A stretch of 64,000 nt of DNA from NCBI GenBank assembly GCA_009746045.1, contig RPFO01001845.1:1-64000 (forward strand), read 5' to 3'. The first letter of the stretch is position 1, and each line of letters starts with the position of its first letter. The notes under the pieces were generated by a model. That model was not told the DNA's origin. It worked only from the letters and a program-made list of their open reading frames with translations, and ran no database searches. This DNA comes from Mesostigma viride (Eukaryota > Streptophyta > Mesostigmatophyceae > Mesostigmatales > Mesostigmataceae). Of this stretch, positions 31,828 through 42,791 are shown in pieces. Position numbers and translations under genes: made by a program.

Positions 31828-34800
31828 TTAGACAGATAGACCGACTTGACAGTCAGCATTCATGAGTTTCCTCAGTACATTGTACTGGGCTGGGGCCTTG
31901 TGTGGCAGCTTTGTCAATGCATCAGCAGGGTTCTCCTCGCCAGGGATATGCTTCAAGTCAACCAAATTGGCCAACTCCTTCAGCAACAAATAATCCAGGT
32001 CCCGGCTCCTGGCCAGCTGCTTGTGAACAAACTGGACCATACCCATGCTGTCTGTTAGCAACAACGTCTCCATCTGCAAGGTCCAAGGGGTAACTGAAGC
32101 CAGCTCCAGCATTAACTCCTTTATGTACAGGCTGGACTGGATCCCCTCGCATATGGCCCTGCATTCTGCCACATCTGAACTGATACAGACCCTCTTCTGC
32201 AGTCTGCTGTACCAGCTGAACAAACTTGCCCTGCTCTGATAAAAAGCAAACAGAGCAGCAGATCTCCCCCTGACCTTGGTAACCTGGCGAGCATCCATGG
32301 AACTGTCAACAAAGATCTCCAAGGTGATAGGCTGGGTAAAGTCAATCCCAGACAAAATCAGATCAGGGGTACTCTCCACCAACCGGGCTATGACTCGAGG
32401 CTTCTCATCCTCAACAAGCACCTCATCAGGCATTCTGCTATGGACCATCAAAGACGGACCACAGATGCTGGCAAACCAGGCCCACATGCCTCTCAACTCA
32501 GGTCCTGCAGCCTGGGTGATCTTCTCTGGCAAGGCCTTCACAATGGTCTGTTTATAATCTCCTCCAGCCTGAAGCCTGATACTCCACTCCCCGTCCCTCC
32601 TGAACAGGGTAGCCTGCATTCCACAGAACACTACAGGCTTGTTGGGCTCCTGCCACAGCTCCTTGCCCAGTGAAAACTTGCCACTGATGACAGGAATAAA
32701 CTTCTTCAGCCAGGTCGTGGGGGCTAGCAAATGCAGATCATCTCCATGCAAACTAGCATACACTGGCAGACCCTCCCATTGGGCCAGCAGCAAACAGGGA
32801 TCAACTGAAGACACTCTCAAGCCACACTCACTGATCAGAGCTTCCTGCAGCGTGAGTCTCCAGATGATTGGGCTCGACCTGAGTCCTTCCAGGCCCTTCA
32901 GAATAACCAGGAATTGTTGATGCAGCTCCAGCTTCCAGATGGCAGGCACCTCAACACAGTAAGGCTCATCCTGCTTCCACACCCTCCTGGCCACTTCTGG
33001 ATCAGATTTTAAAAATGCCCTCTTGAAGTCCAGCAGCACTGATGACATAGCTGCTCCCCTGTTCAGCAACCCCACGTAGAGACATAGCAAAATTCTCCAT
33101 GTGTCGTGTAGCATCCCTGGCGTGTATAGCTCCTCTCCTGGCAGACTCCCCGTGCCGTGATACTCATTCAGGACAGGCCTGACATGGGGCACTGATACCT
33201 CATCCACAACCTTCCTCTTCAGCACAAATCTCAAAGCAAGCTTCCTTGATGCTGGGGGACGTCTGTCTGTTGGTGCAGCACACTCAAACTGCAACCACTC
33301 CTCCAGTGCCTTGGAGAAGGCGAGCTTCCAAGCCTCAAACAAAGTAGGCGAGCTCATCTCTTGGACCAGCTGGTCATATGTCAAAGGAGAGTGTGCAGCA
33401 AGGCTCCTGTGAGTTATGCCAATACTGCTGGGGTGCAACACAGCTGGAATCACCAAACTGGCCGCTGGGGGCACCTCCCCTTCGTCCCATTTTACACCCT
33501 TGACTGGCTTGGCCCTGCACCTGACTGGAAATGTTGTCCTGAAATTTTCTAGGGGAATCATCCCCCAGCCATCTCTTCTCAGAGCTGTAGCTCTGATAGA
33601 AATCCCAGGATTGCCCAGAAAATTCTGACCCAAAATCACAGGGCCATCATAGTCCTCTAGGACAAGGAAGGTCACATCCACACCCATGACAGGGGCAGTA
33701 ACCTCTCCCAACACCCTTAGATGCGTCCTACCACTGAAATCAGACACCCAGGGGCAACTTGGTTCTCCGACCAGCAGTTCTCCTGTATGCTGAGGTCCCA
33801 TGACAGAAACCTGTGCATTGGTATCTATCTCCATGGCAGCTACCTCAGGTTCATCCAACTGGACAAGCTTGGACACCTTAGGCTCCTTCTTGGCTCTTTG
33901 CAAAGCCTGTACAATATCTGATAGACGCACACCCCTAGGCCTGGTGTCGGGCCGTTCCGGAGGTGCAGCCTGTCCGCCTGCTTGCCCAACCACCGTATGT
34001 GAAGGTACCCCAGGGGCCGGGCCAGGGTCACCCTGAGGGCTCGATACAGCTGTAGCACCCTGATCAGGAAGCTCCACGTCACCCCCGCCTTGTACACCAG
34101 CGGGCACCTGGAAGAGGTCTCCTTGATTACCTCCCCGGGGACGGATCTTTGACCAGGACAGACGGTGCACTGCTTGGGAGCCATTAATGGCCACCCAGCA
34201 CTTATGGCCAGCGGCTTCTACTCGGGTCACCACCCCATCATGCCAGCTGCCACGTTTCCCTGGAAAGCTTGGTTCCTTCCACACAACAACCTGTTGTCCA
34301 ACGTTAGGTTCTAGGACACTCCAGCCCTTGTCTTTCTGCCTCAGCTTGAGGAACTTGGCCTCTAGCTTCTCCTTCCATGCCTGCTCAGCATCAGCTGTCA
34401 GCATCCTGGTATGCAGCATAAGAGGATTGATGGCAATGTCACCAAAGAACATGGGAGTCCTCAGGTTCAGCCTGTCCTCCACAGAACGTAGCCATGCAGA
34501 TGTCACAATGGCAGATGACGTCCTTGGAATCCTCTCCACCAGCAGCACAGTCTTGATCTCTTGGATGGCTCTCTCCACCACCCCTTGCTGGCCGTGGCTC
34601 TCCCTGGGTGTAATCAGCAACTCTGGAAACTCTGGCAGGTTCTCACAGCACTCAAACTGAATGTCACACTGCAACAACTCCAACCCAGGGTACCTGCTCC
34701 TTGTCAACTTCAGAGCAGCAATCAATGTAGGCTTCTCCATGTCAGGCAGGATCTCTAGGGTCTTGTACTTGGTATATCTGTCCACTGCCACCAGCAGCTT

Positions 34801-35421
34801 CAAACCCCTGATTCTCTGAATATCTACCTGCACATGGCCTGGCTGCAAAATAGGAGTCCTGGCATGAGACTGCTTGGGCTTTCTAGCAACTAGCCTGCAC
34901 TTGCAAGCTTGAGCAACCTGTTGGCAGATGGAGTACAACTCACTTCCTCCCAGCCGTCTAGCAACTTGCAAAGACTGAGCTGCATGGCCAAACATGGTAT
35001 GCAACCTTGAGGCAATGTCATACAAGAGAGAAAACCTTTTATTGTCATTATTAGCAATCAAGGTATGTACAGATCCCTTATGTACAGGAGGCACCAGGGT
35101 CGTGCCTGTCAGACTGTCTCCAGCCCTATCCTCATCCTGACCATCCTGTGCCAGTCCTGCACGGTCAGAATGCTTCTGAGATCCACCTGGGTCCACATCA
35201 CCAGGTCCTACCTCAGGCTCAGCACCGCCATGGCGGGCACGTTGGCGAGTAACTACTGCAGCTACAGCTGGCATACTCTCTGTGGTAACCAAGCTTGCCC
35301 CATCGTGTCCAATAGGCTCTTTCACTAGAGCATGGGGCTGCCCCTCACTGCTGTCACTAGCAGCTTCATTACACACCCCTGGGGGCACCCTCCAGGGTTC
35401 AGGGATGTGTGCAGGCTCAAG
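31828..35421 (-). CDS. Family B pol polyprotein (intact, minus copy)
   Basis: Open in one frame from the codon after the gag UGA (35422-35424) to 31828, about 1,197 codons. No ATG lies near the beginning, so expression by UGA read-through is the simplest reading. Domain order matches family A: HTMFGH and CKC, integrase with GVVERAIQEIK, SH3-like tail (GKRGSWHDGVV), retropepsin-like part (DTNAQVS ... VILGQNFL), RT (DFKRAFL, GLRSSPIIW, SLHGDDLHL), RNase H (FVDSSMDARQ, SSDVAEC, TDSMGMVQF, NPADALTK). Protein identity to family A is clear throughout but far from complete, so these are separate families. The frame is undamaged, but the copy has lost its 5' part. Confidence 0.9.
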   Translation of the reverse strand, partial: LEPAHIPEPWRVPPGVCNEAASDSSEGQPHALVKEPIGHDGASLVTTESMPAVAAVVTRQRARHGGAEPEVGPGDVDPGGSQKHSDRAGLAQDGQDEDRAGDSLTGTTLVPPVHKGSVHTLIANNDNKRFSLLYDIASRLHTMFGHAAQSLQVARRLGGSELYSICQQVAQACKCRLVARKPKQSHARTPILQPGHVQVDIQRIRGLKLLVAVDRYTKYKTLEILPDMEKPTLIAALKLTRSRYPGLELLQCDIQFECCENLPEFPELLITPRESHGQQGVVERAIQEIKTVLLVERIPRTSSAIVTSAWLRSVEDRLNLRTPMFFGDIAINPLMLHTRMLTADAEQAWKEKLEAKFLKLRQKDKGWSVLEPNVGQQVVVWKEPSFPGKRGSWHDGVVTRVEAAGHKCWVAINGSQAVHRLSWSKIRPRGGNQGDLFQVPAGVQGGGDVELPDQGATAVSSPQGDPGPAPGVPSHTVVGQAGGQAAPPERPDTRPRGVRLSDIVQALQRAKKEPKVSKLVQLDEPEVAAMEIDTNAQVSVMGPQHTGELLVGEPSCPWVSDFSGRTHLRVLGEVTAPVMGVDVTFLVLEDYDGPVILGQNFLGNPGISIRATALRRDGWGMIPLENFRTTFPVRCRAKPVKGVKWDEGEVPPAASLVIPAVLHPSSIGITHRSLAAHSPLTYDQLVQEMSSPTLFEAWKLAFSKALEEWLQFECAAPTDRRPPASRKLALRFVLKRKVVDEVSVPHVRPVLNEYHGTGSLPGEELYTPGMLHDTWRILLCLYVGLLNRGAAMSSVLLDFKRAFLKSDPEVARRVWKQDEPYCVEVPAIWKLELHQQFLVILKGLEGLRSSPIIWRLTLQEALISECGLRVSSVDPCLLLAQWEGLPVYASLHGDDLHLLAPTTWLKKFIPVISGKFSLGKELWQEPNKPVVFCGMQATLFRRDGEWSIRLQAGGDYKQTIVKALPEKITQAAGPELRGMWAWFASICGPSLMVHSRMPDEVLVEDEKPRVIARLVESTPDLILSGIDFTQPITLEIFVDSSMDARQVTKVRGRSAALFAFYQSRASLFSWYSRLQKRVCISSDVAECRAICEGIQSSLYIKELMLELASVTPWTLQMETLLLTDSMGMVQFVHKQLARSRDLDYLLLKELANLVDLKHIPGEENPADALTKLPHKAPAQYNVLRKLMNADCQVGLSV

Positions 35422-35913
35422 TCAATGATCAGCAGCCTTGCCCTTGCCCTTGTCCTGGGATGGACCAGCCTTGTCCTTGCTGCCACCCTGAGCTGGCTTG
35501 CTCTGACCTTCCTGCCTCAGGTACGAGGGACACTCATTCCTGAAGTGACCCTTCCCCTGGCAGAAATAACATTCCACCTGACTGATGTCCCGTGAGGTCC
35601 CACTGCTGGGCCCAGCCTTGGGAGGACCACCCACCCTCTTGAAGTCAAACTGGGACTGTGGATGTCCCGACTTCGGCGGGGTCCCCCGTCCAGCCCTTCT
35701 GTCACGCCCCCTCCTGGACCTTCCTCGACCCCTTGAAGAGGTCTCAGGCCCTCTCGAGGGCGCTGGGCCCCCGTGGCCCGATCCCCTCATGGACTTAACC
35801 GTGGGTTCAGTGGCCTCCTCATCACCCTGACGAGGGCGCTTACCACCCACGTACTTGCCGCTGAAACACTCATACAACTGGTCCGTCATGGCTGCCCAGC
35901 CATGGACCTGTCG
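35422..35913 (-). pseudogene. Family B gag, 5'-truncated (minus copy)
   Basis: Only the C-terminal ~160 codons remain, from QVHGWAAMTDQLYECF through an Arg/Gly-rich segment to the zinc knuckle CYFCQGKGHFRNEC and the UGA stop. The break at 35913/35914 is one edge of the big B palindrome; the mirror edge is 37719. Confidence 0.85.
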
Positions 35914-36002
35914 TTACAACCAGTCTCAGCGGAACGGCCAGGAGGGTCGTTGCCGGTTGCGGTGTGCAGCGTTGACGACGCGAGGAGCTCGTCTGGTGGT
36001 GA

Positions 36003-36920
36003 ATGGTGCAGGAGGAACAACGGCAGCAGGATTTCCGGTTTCGGCAGTCTGCTGGGGGTTCGATTTCTCCTGAATTACGTTGTGTCGTTCGGGATCTATC
36101 TTTATTGCTTGCAGATCGTCCACCTGTAAATCGCAGCTTCGTGCAATTCGTCGACGACCAGGTCGAAGATTGGGAGCGAATTCTGCGACACGTACAAACC
36201 ATCGTCATTCCGGAGCACCGGAGCATCGACGACCTCGAGCAGGAGCTTCACGGGTTGGTCGGCATCCAGACGGTGATTACAGCAGTAGCTGAGCGAGTGC
36301 GGACGGAGTTGGCGGCAAGGCGAGGCGAGGTTGCGGAAGCAGCTGGCGCAGGGCGACACGAGTTTGTACCGACAGTAGCGGGCGCGGGAGTACCACGTGC
36401 TTAATTCGCAGGCGGCATCGGCGACGAGGGTGTTGCAGCGGGGCCAGTTAGGCGTGAACGACGCGGAGCGGAGCACTACAGGCGGCTTGCAGAGGTCGGG
36501 GCGACAGCGGAAGCCATCGCCGGAGGACAGCGCGCGACAAGAGTCGGCAGGTTTCCAGAGCGAGTAAGAGTTCCTTTTCAGGAGCTGCCCCGGCCCCTTC
36601 GCGTTCGTGTGACGCGTTGGGAAGAGTTTGCACCTCTTGGGTACGATAGTGACCTTGAGGAGGGAGCAGGGGGTGTCGCTGGGCTAGGCGACGAGACACT
36701 TGGTGACCACGAGGTGCCAAGATACAATCCGCGGGGTGCCAACGACGGGTTGTCACCTGTCTACTATACCAACGGTGACGATTCAGTCATCGCGGGCCGA
36801 CAGCGGGTCGACGACGGCGCAGCAGGTAGCAGGGTACCAGAGCTGATTGTGGTGAGCGACGGCGACAGCGACAAGGAGAACCAGGACGCGCCTGGGGCCA
36901 GCCGTGGTGGTCTTGCCTGA
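36003..36920 (+). pseudogene. Family B ORF1 (interrupted), upstream of gag
   Basis: From ATG 36003 the frame runs to TAA at 36402-36404, then continues open in the same frame to TGA at 36918-36920. One nonsense codon, or a local frameshift since a second frame is also partly open from about 36340, separates the halves. The first half is helical and contains IDDLEQELHGLVGIQ, which aligns with IEELDNVLSSLTGYQ in the family A ORF1. The second half is Arg- then Asp/Glu-rich and ends DGDSDKENQDAPG. Position (before gag) and this motif support homology of the two ORF1s. I recognise no domain. About 100 bases separate it from gag, with splice-acceptor-like TTCTTGTTCAG and GGCTGTAGCAG. Confidence 0.6.
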
Positions 36921-37022
36921 GTGGTAACACTTGGCACTTTCCTTTCTTGTTCAGTAGCTTATATTGCTTTAATTGCTGCTTGGCCACTTGGCTGGCTGTA
37001 GCAGATCTGAACAGAGGCCATC

Positions 37023-38210
37023 ATGGAAGATGGAGCTATCAACCAACAAGCGGGTTTTATGGGCTTCGGGCGGCGCGGCGCTGGGATGGATGGACGAGAT
37101 GGACGCGATGGACGCGGTGGACGCGATGGACGCGGGGACGGCCAAGCGCTGGGAGACCAGGCTGATGTGCCAGATAATCAGAGCCAAGGATCGCAGGGCG
37201 GGCAGCACGCGCCAGCCGCAGATCAAGCGGCGCCTAAGCGACCAACCGTTGCTGAGGGGTACGCGGTGCTAGGCCAGTTTCAGTCCATCAAGGACAATTG
37301 GCAGCCCCGGGATGCTGAGAGGATGTTAGAGGACATGAACTTGTACACGGAGATATACAACGGTGACAAGCTTCGCATCTTGGCGTCTAGTGCCTACATA
37401 CGGCAGTCGGCGAGGCGGCTGTTCAAGTTTGTTCGGGAGCGACATGCGGCGGGGGACACCTGGACGGCGTTTATGACGCGACTCAGGTCGTTCCTGAGTG
37501 ACAAGAGGACCATAGATGGGTCCCACCTGAAGCAAGAATACCTGGACTACAAGCCCATCAAGGGGCAACTAGTGGTCCACCCCTTTGAAGACTTCGTCAA
37601 GCTGAGGGAGGACGCCATGGCCAAGGGCTTCTTCGTCGCAGATCGGATGGCCATGGGCGACTTTCTCAAGTCGCTGCAGCTGGATCCGGTCACCATGGAT
37701 AATGTGACCATCCACATGCGACAGGTCCATGGCTGGGCAGCCATGACGGACCAGTTGTATGAGTGTTTCAGCGGCAAGTACGTGGGTGGTAAGCGCCCTC
37801 GTCAGGGTGATGAGGAGGCCACTGAACCCACGGTTAAGTCCATGAGGGGATCGGGCCACGGGGGCCCAGCGCCCTCGAGAGGGCCTGAGACCTCTTCAAG
37901 GGGTCGAGGAAGGTCCAGGAGGGGGCGTGACAGAAGGGCTGGACGGGGGACCCCGCCGAAGTCGGGACATCCACAGTCCCAGTTTGACTTCAAGAGGGTG
38001 GGTGGTCCTCCCAAGGCTGGGCCCAGCAGTGGGACCTCACGGGACATCAGTCAGGTGGAATGTTATTTCTGCCAGGGGAAGGGTCACTTCAGGAATGAGT
38101 GTCCCTCGTACCTGAGGCAGGAAGGTCAGAGCAAGCCAGCTCAGGGTGGCAGCAAGGACAAGGCTGGTCCATCCCAGGACAAGGGCAAGGGCAAGGCTGC
38201 TGATCATTGA
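37023..38210 (+). CDS. Family B gag (complete)
   Basis: 395 codons from ATG 37023 to TGA 38208-38210. The N-terminus has an acidic RDG-type run (MDGRDGRDGRGGRDGRGDG) from a GATGGACGC-like repeat. A helical capsid-like middle (about residues 80-250) follows, then an Arg/Gly-rich basic region and the zinc knuckle CYFCQGKGHFRNEC, with a Lys/Gly-rich end. Zinc knuckles bind genomic RNA in retroelement Gag proteins. The stop is TGA followed by CTT, and the next frame is open directly into pol in the same phase. This is the only full-length gag of family B in the window. Confidence 0.85.
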   Translation: MEDGAINQQAGFMGFGRRGAGMDGRDGRDGRGGRDGRGDGQALGDQADVPDNQSQGSQGGQHAPAADQAAPKRPTVAEGYAVLGQFQSIKDNWQPRDAERMLEDMNLYTEIYNGDKLRILASSAYIRQSARRLFKFVRERHAAGDTWTAFMTRLRSFLSDKRTIDGSHLKQEYLDYKPIKGQLVVHPFEDFVKLREDAMAKGFFVADRMAMGDFLKSLQLDPVTMDNVTIHMRQVHGWAAMTDQLYECFSGKYVGGKRPRQGDEEATEPTVKSMRGSGHGGPAPSRGPETSSRGRGRSRRGRDRRAGRGTPPKSGHPQSQFDFKRVGGPPKAGPSSGTSRDISQVECYFCQGKGHFRNECPSYLRQEGQSKPAQGGSKDKAGPSQDKGKGKAADH

Positions 38211-41200
38211 CTTGAGCCTGCACACATCCCTGAACCCTGGAGGGTGCCCCCAGGGGTGTGTAATGAAGCTGCTAGTGACAGCAGTGAGGGGCAGCCCCAT
38301 GCTCTAGTGAAAGAGCCTATTGGACACGATGGGGCAAGCTTGGTTACCACAGAGAGTATGCCAGCTGTAGCTGCAGTAGTTACTCGCCAACGTGCCCGCC
38401 ATGGCGGTGCTGAGCCTGAGGTAGGACCTGGTGATGTGGACCCAGGTGGATCTCAGAAGCATTCTGACCGTGCAGGACTGGCACAGGATGGTCAGGATGA
38501 GGATAGGGCTGGAGACAGTCTGACAGGCACGACCCTGGTGCCTCCTGTACATAAGGGATCTGTACATACCTTGATTGCTAATAATGACAATAAAAGGTTT
38601 TCTCTCTTGTATGACATTGCCTCAAGGTTGCATACCATGTTTGGCCATGCAGCTCAGTCTTTGCAAGTTGCTAGACGGCTGGGAGGAAGTGAGTTGTACT
38701 CCATCTGCCAACAGGTTGCTCAAGCTTGCAAGTGCAGGCTAGTTGCTAGAAAGCCCAAGCAGTCTCATGCCAGGACTCCTATTTTGCAGCCAGGCCATGT
38801 GCAGGTAGATATTCAGAGAATCAGGGGTTTGAAGCTGCTGGTGGCAGTGGACAGATATACCAAGTACAAGACCCTAGAGATCCTGCCTGACATGGAGAAG
38901 CCTACATTGATTGCTGCTCTGAAGTTGACAAGGAGCAGGTACCCTGGGTTGGAGTTGTTGCAGTGTGACATTCAGTTTGAGTGCTGTGAGAACCTGCCAG
39001 AGTTTCCAGAGTTGCTGATTACACCCAGGGAGAGCCACGGCCAGCAAGGGGTGGTGGAGAGAGCCATCCAAGAGATCAAGACTGTGCTGCTGGTGGAGAG
39101 GATTCCAAGGACGTCATCTGCCATTGTGACATCTGCATGGCTACGTTCTGTGGAGGACAGGCTGAACCTGAGGACTCCCATGTTCTTTGGTGACATTGCC
39201 ATCAATCCTCTTATGCTGCATACCAGGATGCTGACAGCTGATGCTGAGCAGGCATGGAAGGAGAAGCTAGAGGCCAAGTTCCTCAAGCTGAGGCAGAAAG
39301 ACAAGGGCTGGAGTGTCCTAGAACCTAACGTTGGACAACAGGTTGTTGTGTGGAAGGAACCAAGCTTTCCAGGGAAACGTGGCAGCTGGCATGATGGGGT
39401 GGTGACCCGAGTAGAAGCCGCTGGCCATAAGTGCTGGGTGGCCATTAATGGCTCCCAAGCAGTGCACCGTCTGTCCTGGTCAAAGATCCGTCCCCGGGGA
39501 GGTAATCAAGGAGACCTCTTCCAGGTGCCCGCTGGTGTACAAGGCGGGGGTGACGTGGAGCTTCCTGATCAGGGTGCTACAGCTGTATCGAGCCCTCAGG
39601 GTGACCCTGGCCCGGCCCCTGGGGTACCTTCACATACGGTGGTTGGGCAAGCAGGCGGACAGGCTGCACCTCCGGAACGGCCCGACACCAGGCCTAGGGG
39701 TGTGCGTCTATCAGATATTGTACAGGCTTTGCAAAGAGCCAAGAAGGAGCCTAAGGTGTCCAAGCTTGTCCAGTTGGATGAACCTGAGGTAGCTGCCATG
39801 GAGATAGATACCAATGCACAGGTTTCTGTCATGGGACCTCAGCATACAGGAGAACTGCTGGTCGGAGAACCAAGTTGCCCCTGGGTGTCTGATTTCAGTG
39901 GTAGGACGCATCTAAGGGTGTTGGGAGTTAGCTGAGATACCTCGAGGCTGACTTGTGGCCGGAGCCACACAGGGGAACATACAGTGTGACCGGAGTTATT
40001 CTGGCGGAGACAGAATAACGGTGCCGAGCGCCGGTTGTGGCGCGACGCACACACGTGTACGCAAGTTACGTAGCTAGCAACTAGTCTAGTGGACGTTGTG
40101 CGTAGTAACGTTGCTCCAGGTCTAGAAGCCTCTAGAACCTGGACACGTGGCGGACAAGTGAGCGTAGTCCAGTTGTCCTAGGGATCTCGTGTGAGTGATG
40201 TGTCCACGACATATAATGTGTGCCCACATATGGAGTGAATAATGACAAGGAACGCCCCGATCCCTGGCGTTGCTGCAGCCATCATTCTCACACTGAGTCC
40301 CCAACGTCTCCGACGTACATCTATATATCTAACTTTGGGAGAGGTTACTGCCCCTGTCATGGGTGTGGATGTGACCTTCCTTGTCCTAGAGGACTATGAT
40401 GGCCCTGTGATTTTGGGTCAGAATTTTCTGGGCAATCCTGGGATTTCTATCAGAGCTACAGCTCTGAGAAGAGATGGCTGGGGGATGATTCCCCTAGAAA
40501 ATTTCAGGACAACATTTCCAGTCAGGTGCAGGGCCAAGCCAGTCAAGGGTGTAAAATGGGACGAAGGGGAGGTGCCCCCAGCGGCCAGTTTGGTGATTCC
40601 AGCTGTGTTGCACCCCAGCAGTATTGGCATAACTCACAGGAGCCTTGCTGCACACTCTCCTTTGACATATGACCAGCTGGTCCAAGAGATGAGCTCGCCT
40701 ACTTTGTTTGAGGCTTGGAAGCTCGCCTTCTCCAAGGCACTGGAGGAGTGGTTGCAGTTTGAGTGTGCTGCACCAACAGACAGACGTCCCCCAGCATCAA
40801 GGAAGCTTGCTTTGAGATTTGTGCTGAAGAGGAAGGTTGTGGATGAGGTATCAGTGCCCCATGTCAGGCCTGTCCTGAATGAGTATCACGGCACGGGGAG
40901 TCTGCCAGGAGAGGAGCTATACACGCCAGGGATGCTACACGACACATGGAGAATTTTGCTATGTCTCTACGTGGGGTTGCTGAACAGGGGAGCAGCTATG
41001 TCATCAGTGCTGCTGGACTTCAAGAGGGCATTTTTAAAATCTGATCCAGAAGTGGCCAGGAGGGTGTGGAAGCAGGATGAGCCTTACTGTGTTGAGGTGC
41101 CTGCCATCTGGAAGCTGGAGCTGCATCAACAATTCCTGGTTATTCTGAAGGGCCTGGAAGGACTCAGGTCGAGCCCAATCATCTGGAGACTCACGCTGCA

Positions 41201-42215
41201 GGAAGCTCTGATCAGTGAGTGTGGCTTGAGAGTGTCTTCAGTTGATCCCTGTTTGCTGCTGGCCCAATGGGAGGGTCTGCCAGTGTATGCTAGTTTGCAT
41301 GGAGATGATCTGCATTTGCTAGCCCCCACGACCTGGCTGAAGAAGTTTATTCCTGTCATCAGTGGCAAGTTTTCACTGGGCAAGGAGCTGTGGCAGGAGC
41401 CCAACAAGCCTGTAGTGTTCTGTGGAATGCAGGCTACCCTGTTCAGGAGGGACGGGGAGTGGAGTATCAGGCTTCAGGCTGGAGGAGATTATAAACAGAC
41501 CATTGTGAAGGCCTTGCCAGAGAAGATCACCCAGGCTGCAGGACCTGAGTTGAGAGGCATGTGGGCCTGGTTTGCCAGCATCTGTGGTCCGTCTTTGATG
41601 GTCCATAGCAGAATGCCTGATGAGGTGCTTGAGGATGAGAAGCCTCGAGTCATAGCCCGGTTGGTGGAGAGTACCCCTGATCTGATTTTGTCTGGGATTG
41701 ACTTTACCCAGCCTATCACCTTGGAGATCTTTGTTGACAGTTCCATGGATGCTCGCCAGGTTACCAAGGTCAGGGGGAGATCTGCTGCTCTGTTTGCTTT
41801 TTATCAGAGCAGGGCAAGTTTGTTCAGCTGGTACAGCAGACTGCAGAAGAGGGTCTGTATCAGTTCAGATGTGGCAGAATGCAGGGCCATATGCGAGGGG
41901 ATCCAGTCCAGCCTGTACATAAAGGAGTTAATGCTGGAGCTGGCTTCAGTTACCCCTTGGACCTTGCAGATGGAGACGTTGTTGCTAACAGACAGCATGG
42001 GTATGGTCCAGTTTGTTCACAAGCAGCTGGCCAGGAGCCGGGACCTGGATTATTTGTTGCTGAAGGAGTTGGCCAATTTGGTTGACTTGAAGCATATCCC
42101 TGGCGAGGAGAACCCTGCTGATGCATTGACAAAGCTGCCACACAAGGCCCCAGCCCAGTACAATGTACTGAGGAAACTCATGAATGCTGACTGTCAAGTC
42201 GGTCTATCTGTCTAA
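38211..42215 (+). pseudogene. Family B pol, disrupted by a solo LTR (plus copy)
   Basis: Mirror copy of 31828-35421, almost identical in protein sequence. It is open from the codon after the gag UGA to 39925, where a 409-bp LTR of another family interrupts the retropepsin-like region, and resumes at 40335. The second part keeps RT and RNase H in frame to 42215. One valine codon is missing relative to the minus copy (VLEDEK against VLVEDEK). With the insertion removed, together with one copy of its 5-bp duplication, the frame would be continuous, so the damage is recent. Confidence 0.9.
39926..40334 (+). mobile_element. Solo LTR of a third family (C)
   Basis: 409 bp starting AGTTAGCTGAG and ending ATATCTAACT, flanked by TTGGG on both sides (39921-39925, 40335-40339). 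The mirror B copy lacks it and has a single TTGGG. The AGTT...AACT ends and 5-bp duplication are the same as for families A and B, although the interior is different. A CATATAATG box lies near 40208 on the plus strand. Confidence 0.85.
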
Positions 42216-42401
42216 AAGCTGAGAGCTGGGTGCTTAAGTCTCTGGATATCAGGCTGGGAGCTTGATTGTACATAATCCTGAGCACACCTTGAGGGGTGAG
42301 ACATGTCTCTGGTGTGGGAATGTCTGACATTGTCTCTGATGGAGAGATGTCTATCTGGGGTTTTCATCTCAGTCTGAGGTTTCCCCAGATCTGTGGTTTG
42401 T

Positions 42402-42423
42402 GGGCGGGGTTCGATTCCCTGGT
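42402..42423 (+). ncRNA. tRNA-like T-arm in family B 3'UTR (right arm)
   Basis: Sense-strand copy of the conserved 22-base T-arm (core GGTTCGATTCC), about 190 bases after the pol stop. Upstream TCTCAGTCTGAGG is weakly D-arm/A-box-like, but no acceptor stem forms. Confidence 0.6.
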
Positions 42424-42525
42424 GCCGTCTTAAGGCGGAGTTTCACGGACTGGCTGACCCATCCACCATGCTGGTGAGGTGGCGACAGGTCCCCTGATTT
42501 TCCACGGTTGGAACGAGTATGGGAG

Positions 42526-42791
42526 CTTGTGTTTTGCATGTGCTTCGCGTAGATGTTGTGTCTGGTTCGATAAGGGGCAGCAGACCGGCGCCGACTCCCG
42601 TCTGGGGGTCAGCAATGTTTTCTGATGAGCTGTTGTGGGTGATCTGTGGGGTTTCGCCTAAGGTCCTGAAGGTTGTACATACTTCTCAAGTTCTTAGCTG
42701 AACACCTATGGGCTGCCACAGTTGGCCAACCTCTTGTACATGGGTAACACAACGAGCTTCCCGTGAAGGGATAGGGACTCATTGTAATTTG
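42526..42791 (-). repeat. Family B PBS and leader, right copy
   Basis: Reverse complement of 31252-31517. On the minus strand it follows the U5 end of the outer right LTR, so that LTR is a 5' LTR on minus while the neighbouring pol is sense on plus. Confidence 0.6.

Noticed and set aside
36102-36476. Minus-strand frames overlapping the family B ORF1 region
   Set aside because: The plus frame carries the motif shared with family A ORF1 and the correct position before gag; minus frames are shadows.
41126-42141. Short frames antisense to RT and RNase H, repeated in every copy
   Set aside because: They recur only because pol is repeated and show no independent motif.
42340-42440. Complete tRNA gene around the T-arm
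   Set aside because: No acceptor stem or anticodon arm can be folded; only the T-arm is present, and it is embedded in a retrotransposon UTR.
42750-42791. AAGGGATAGGGA before the right B LTR as the polypurine tract
   Set aside because: It lies about 20 bases away from the LTR. The tract at 22057 directly abuts a B LTR and matches the family A tract, fixing the opposite orientation.
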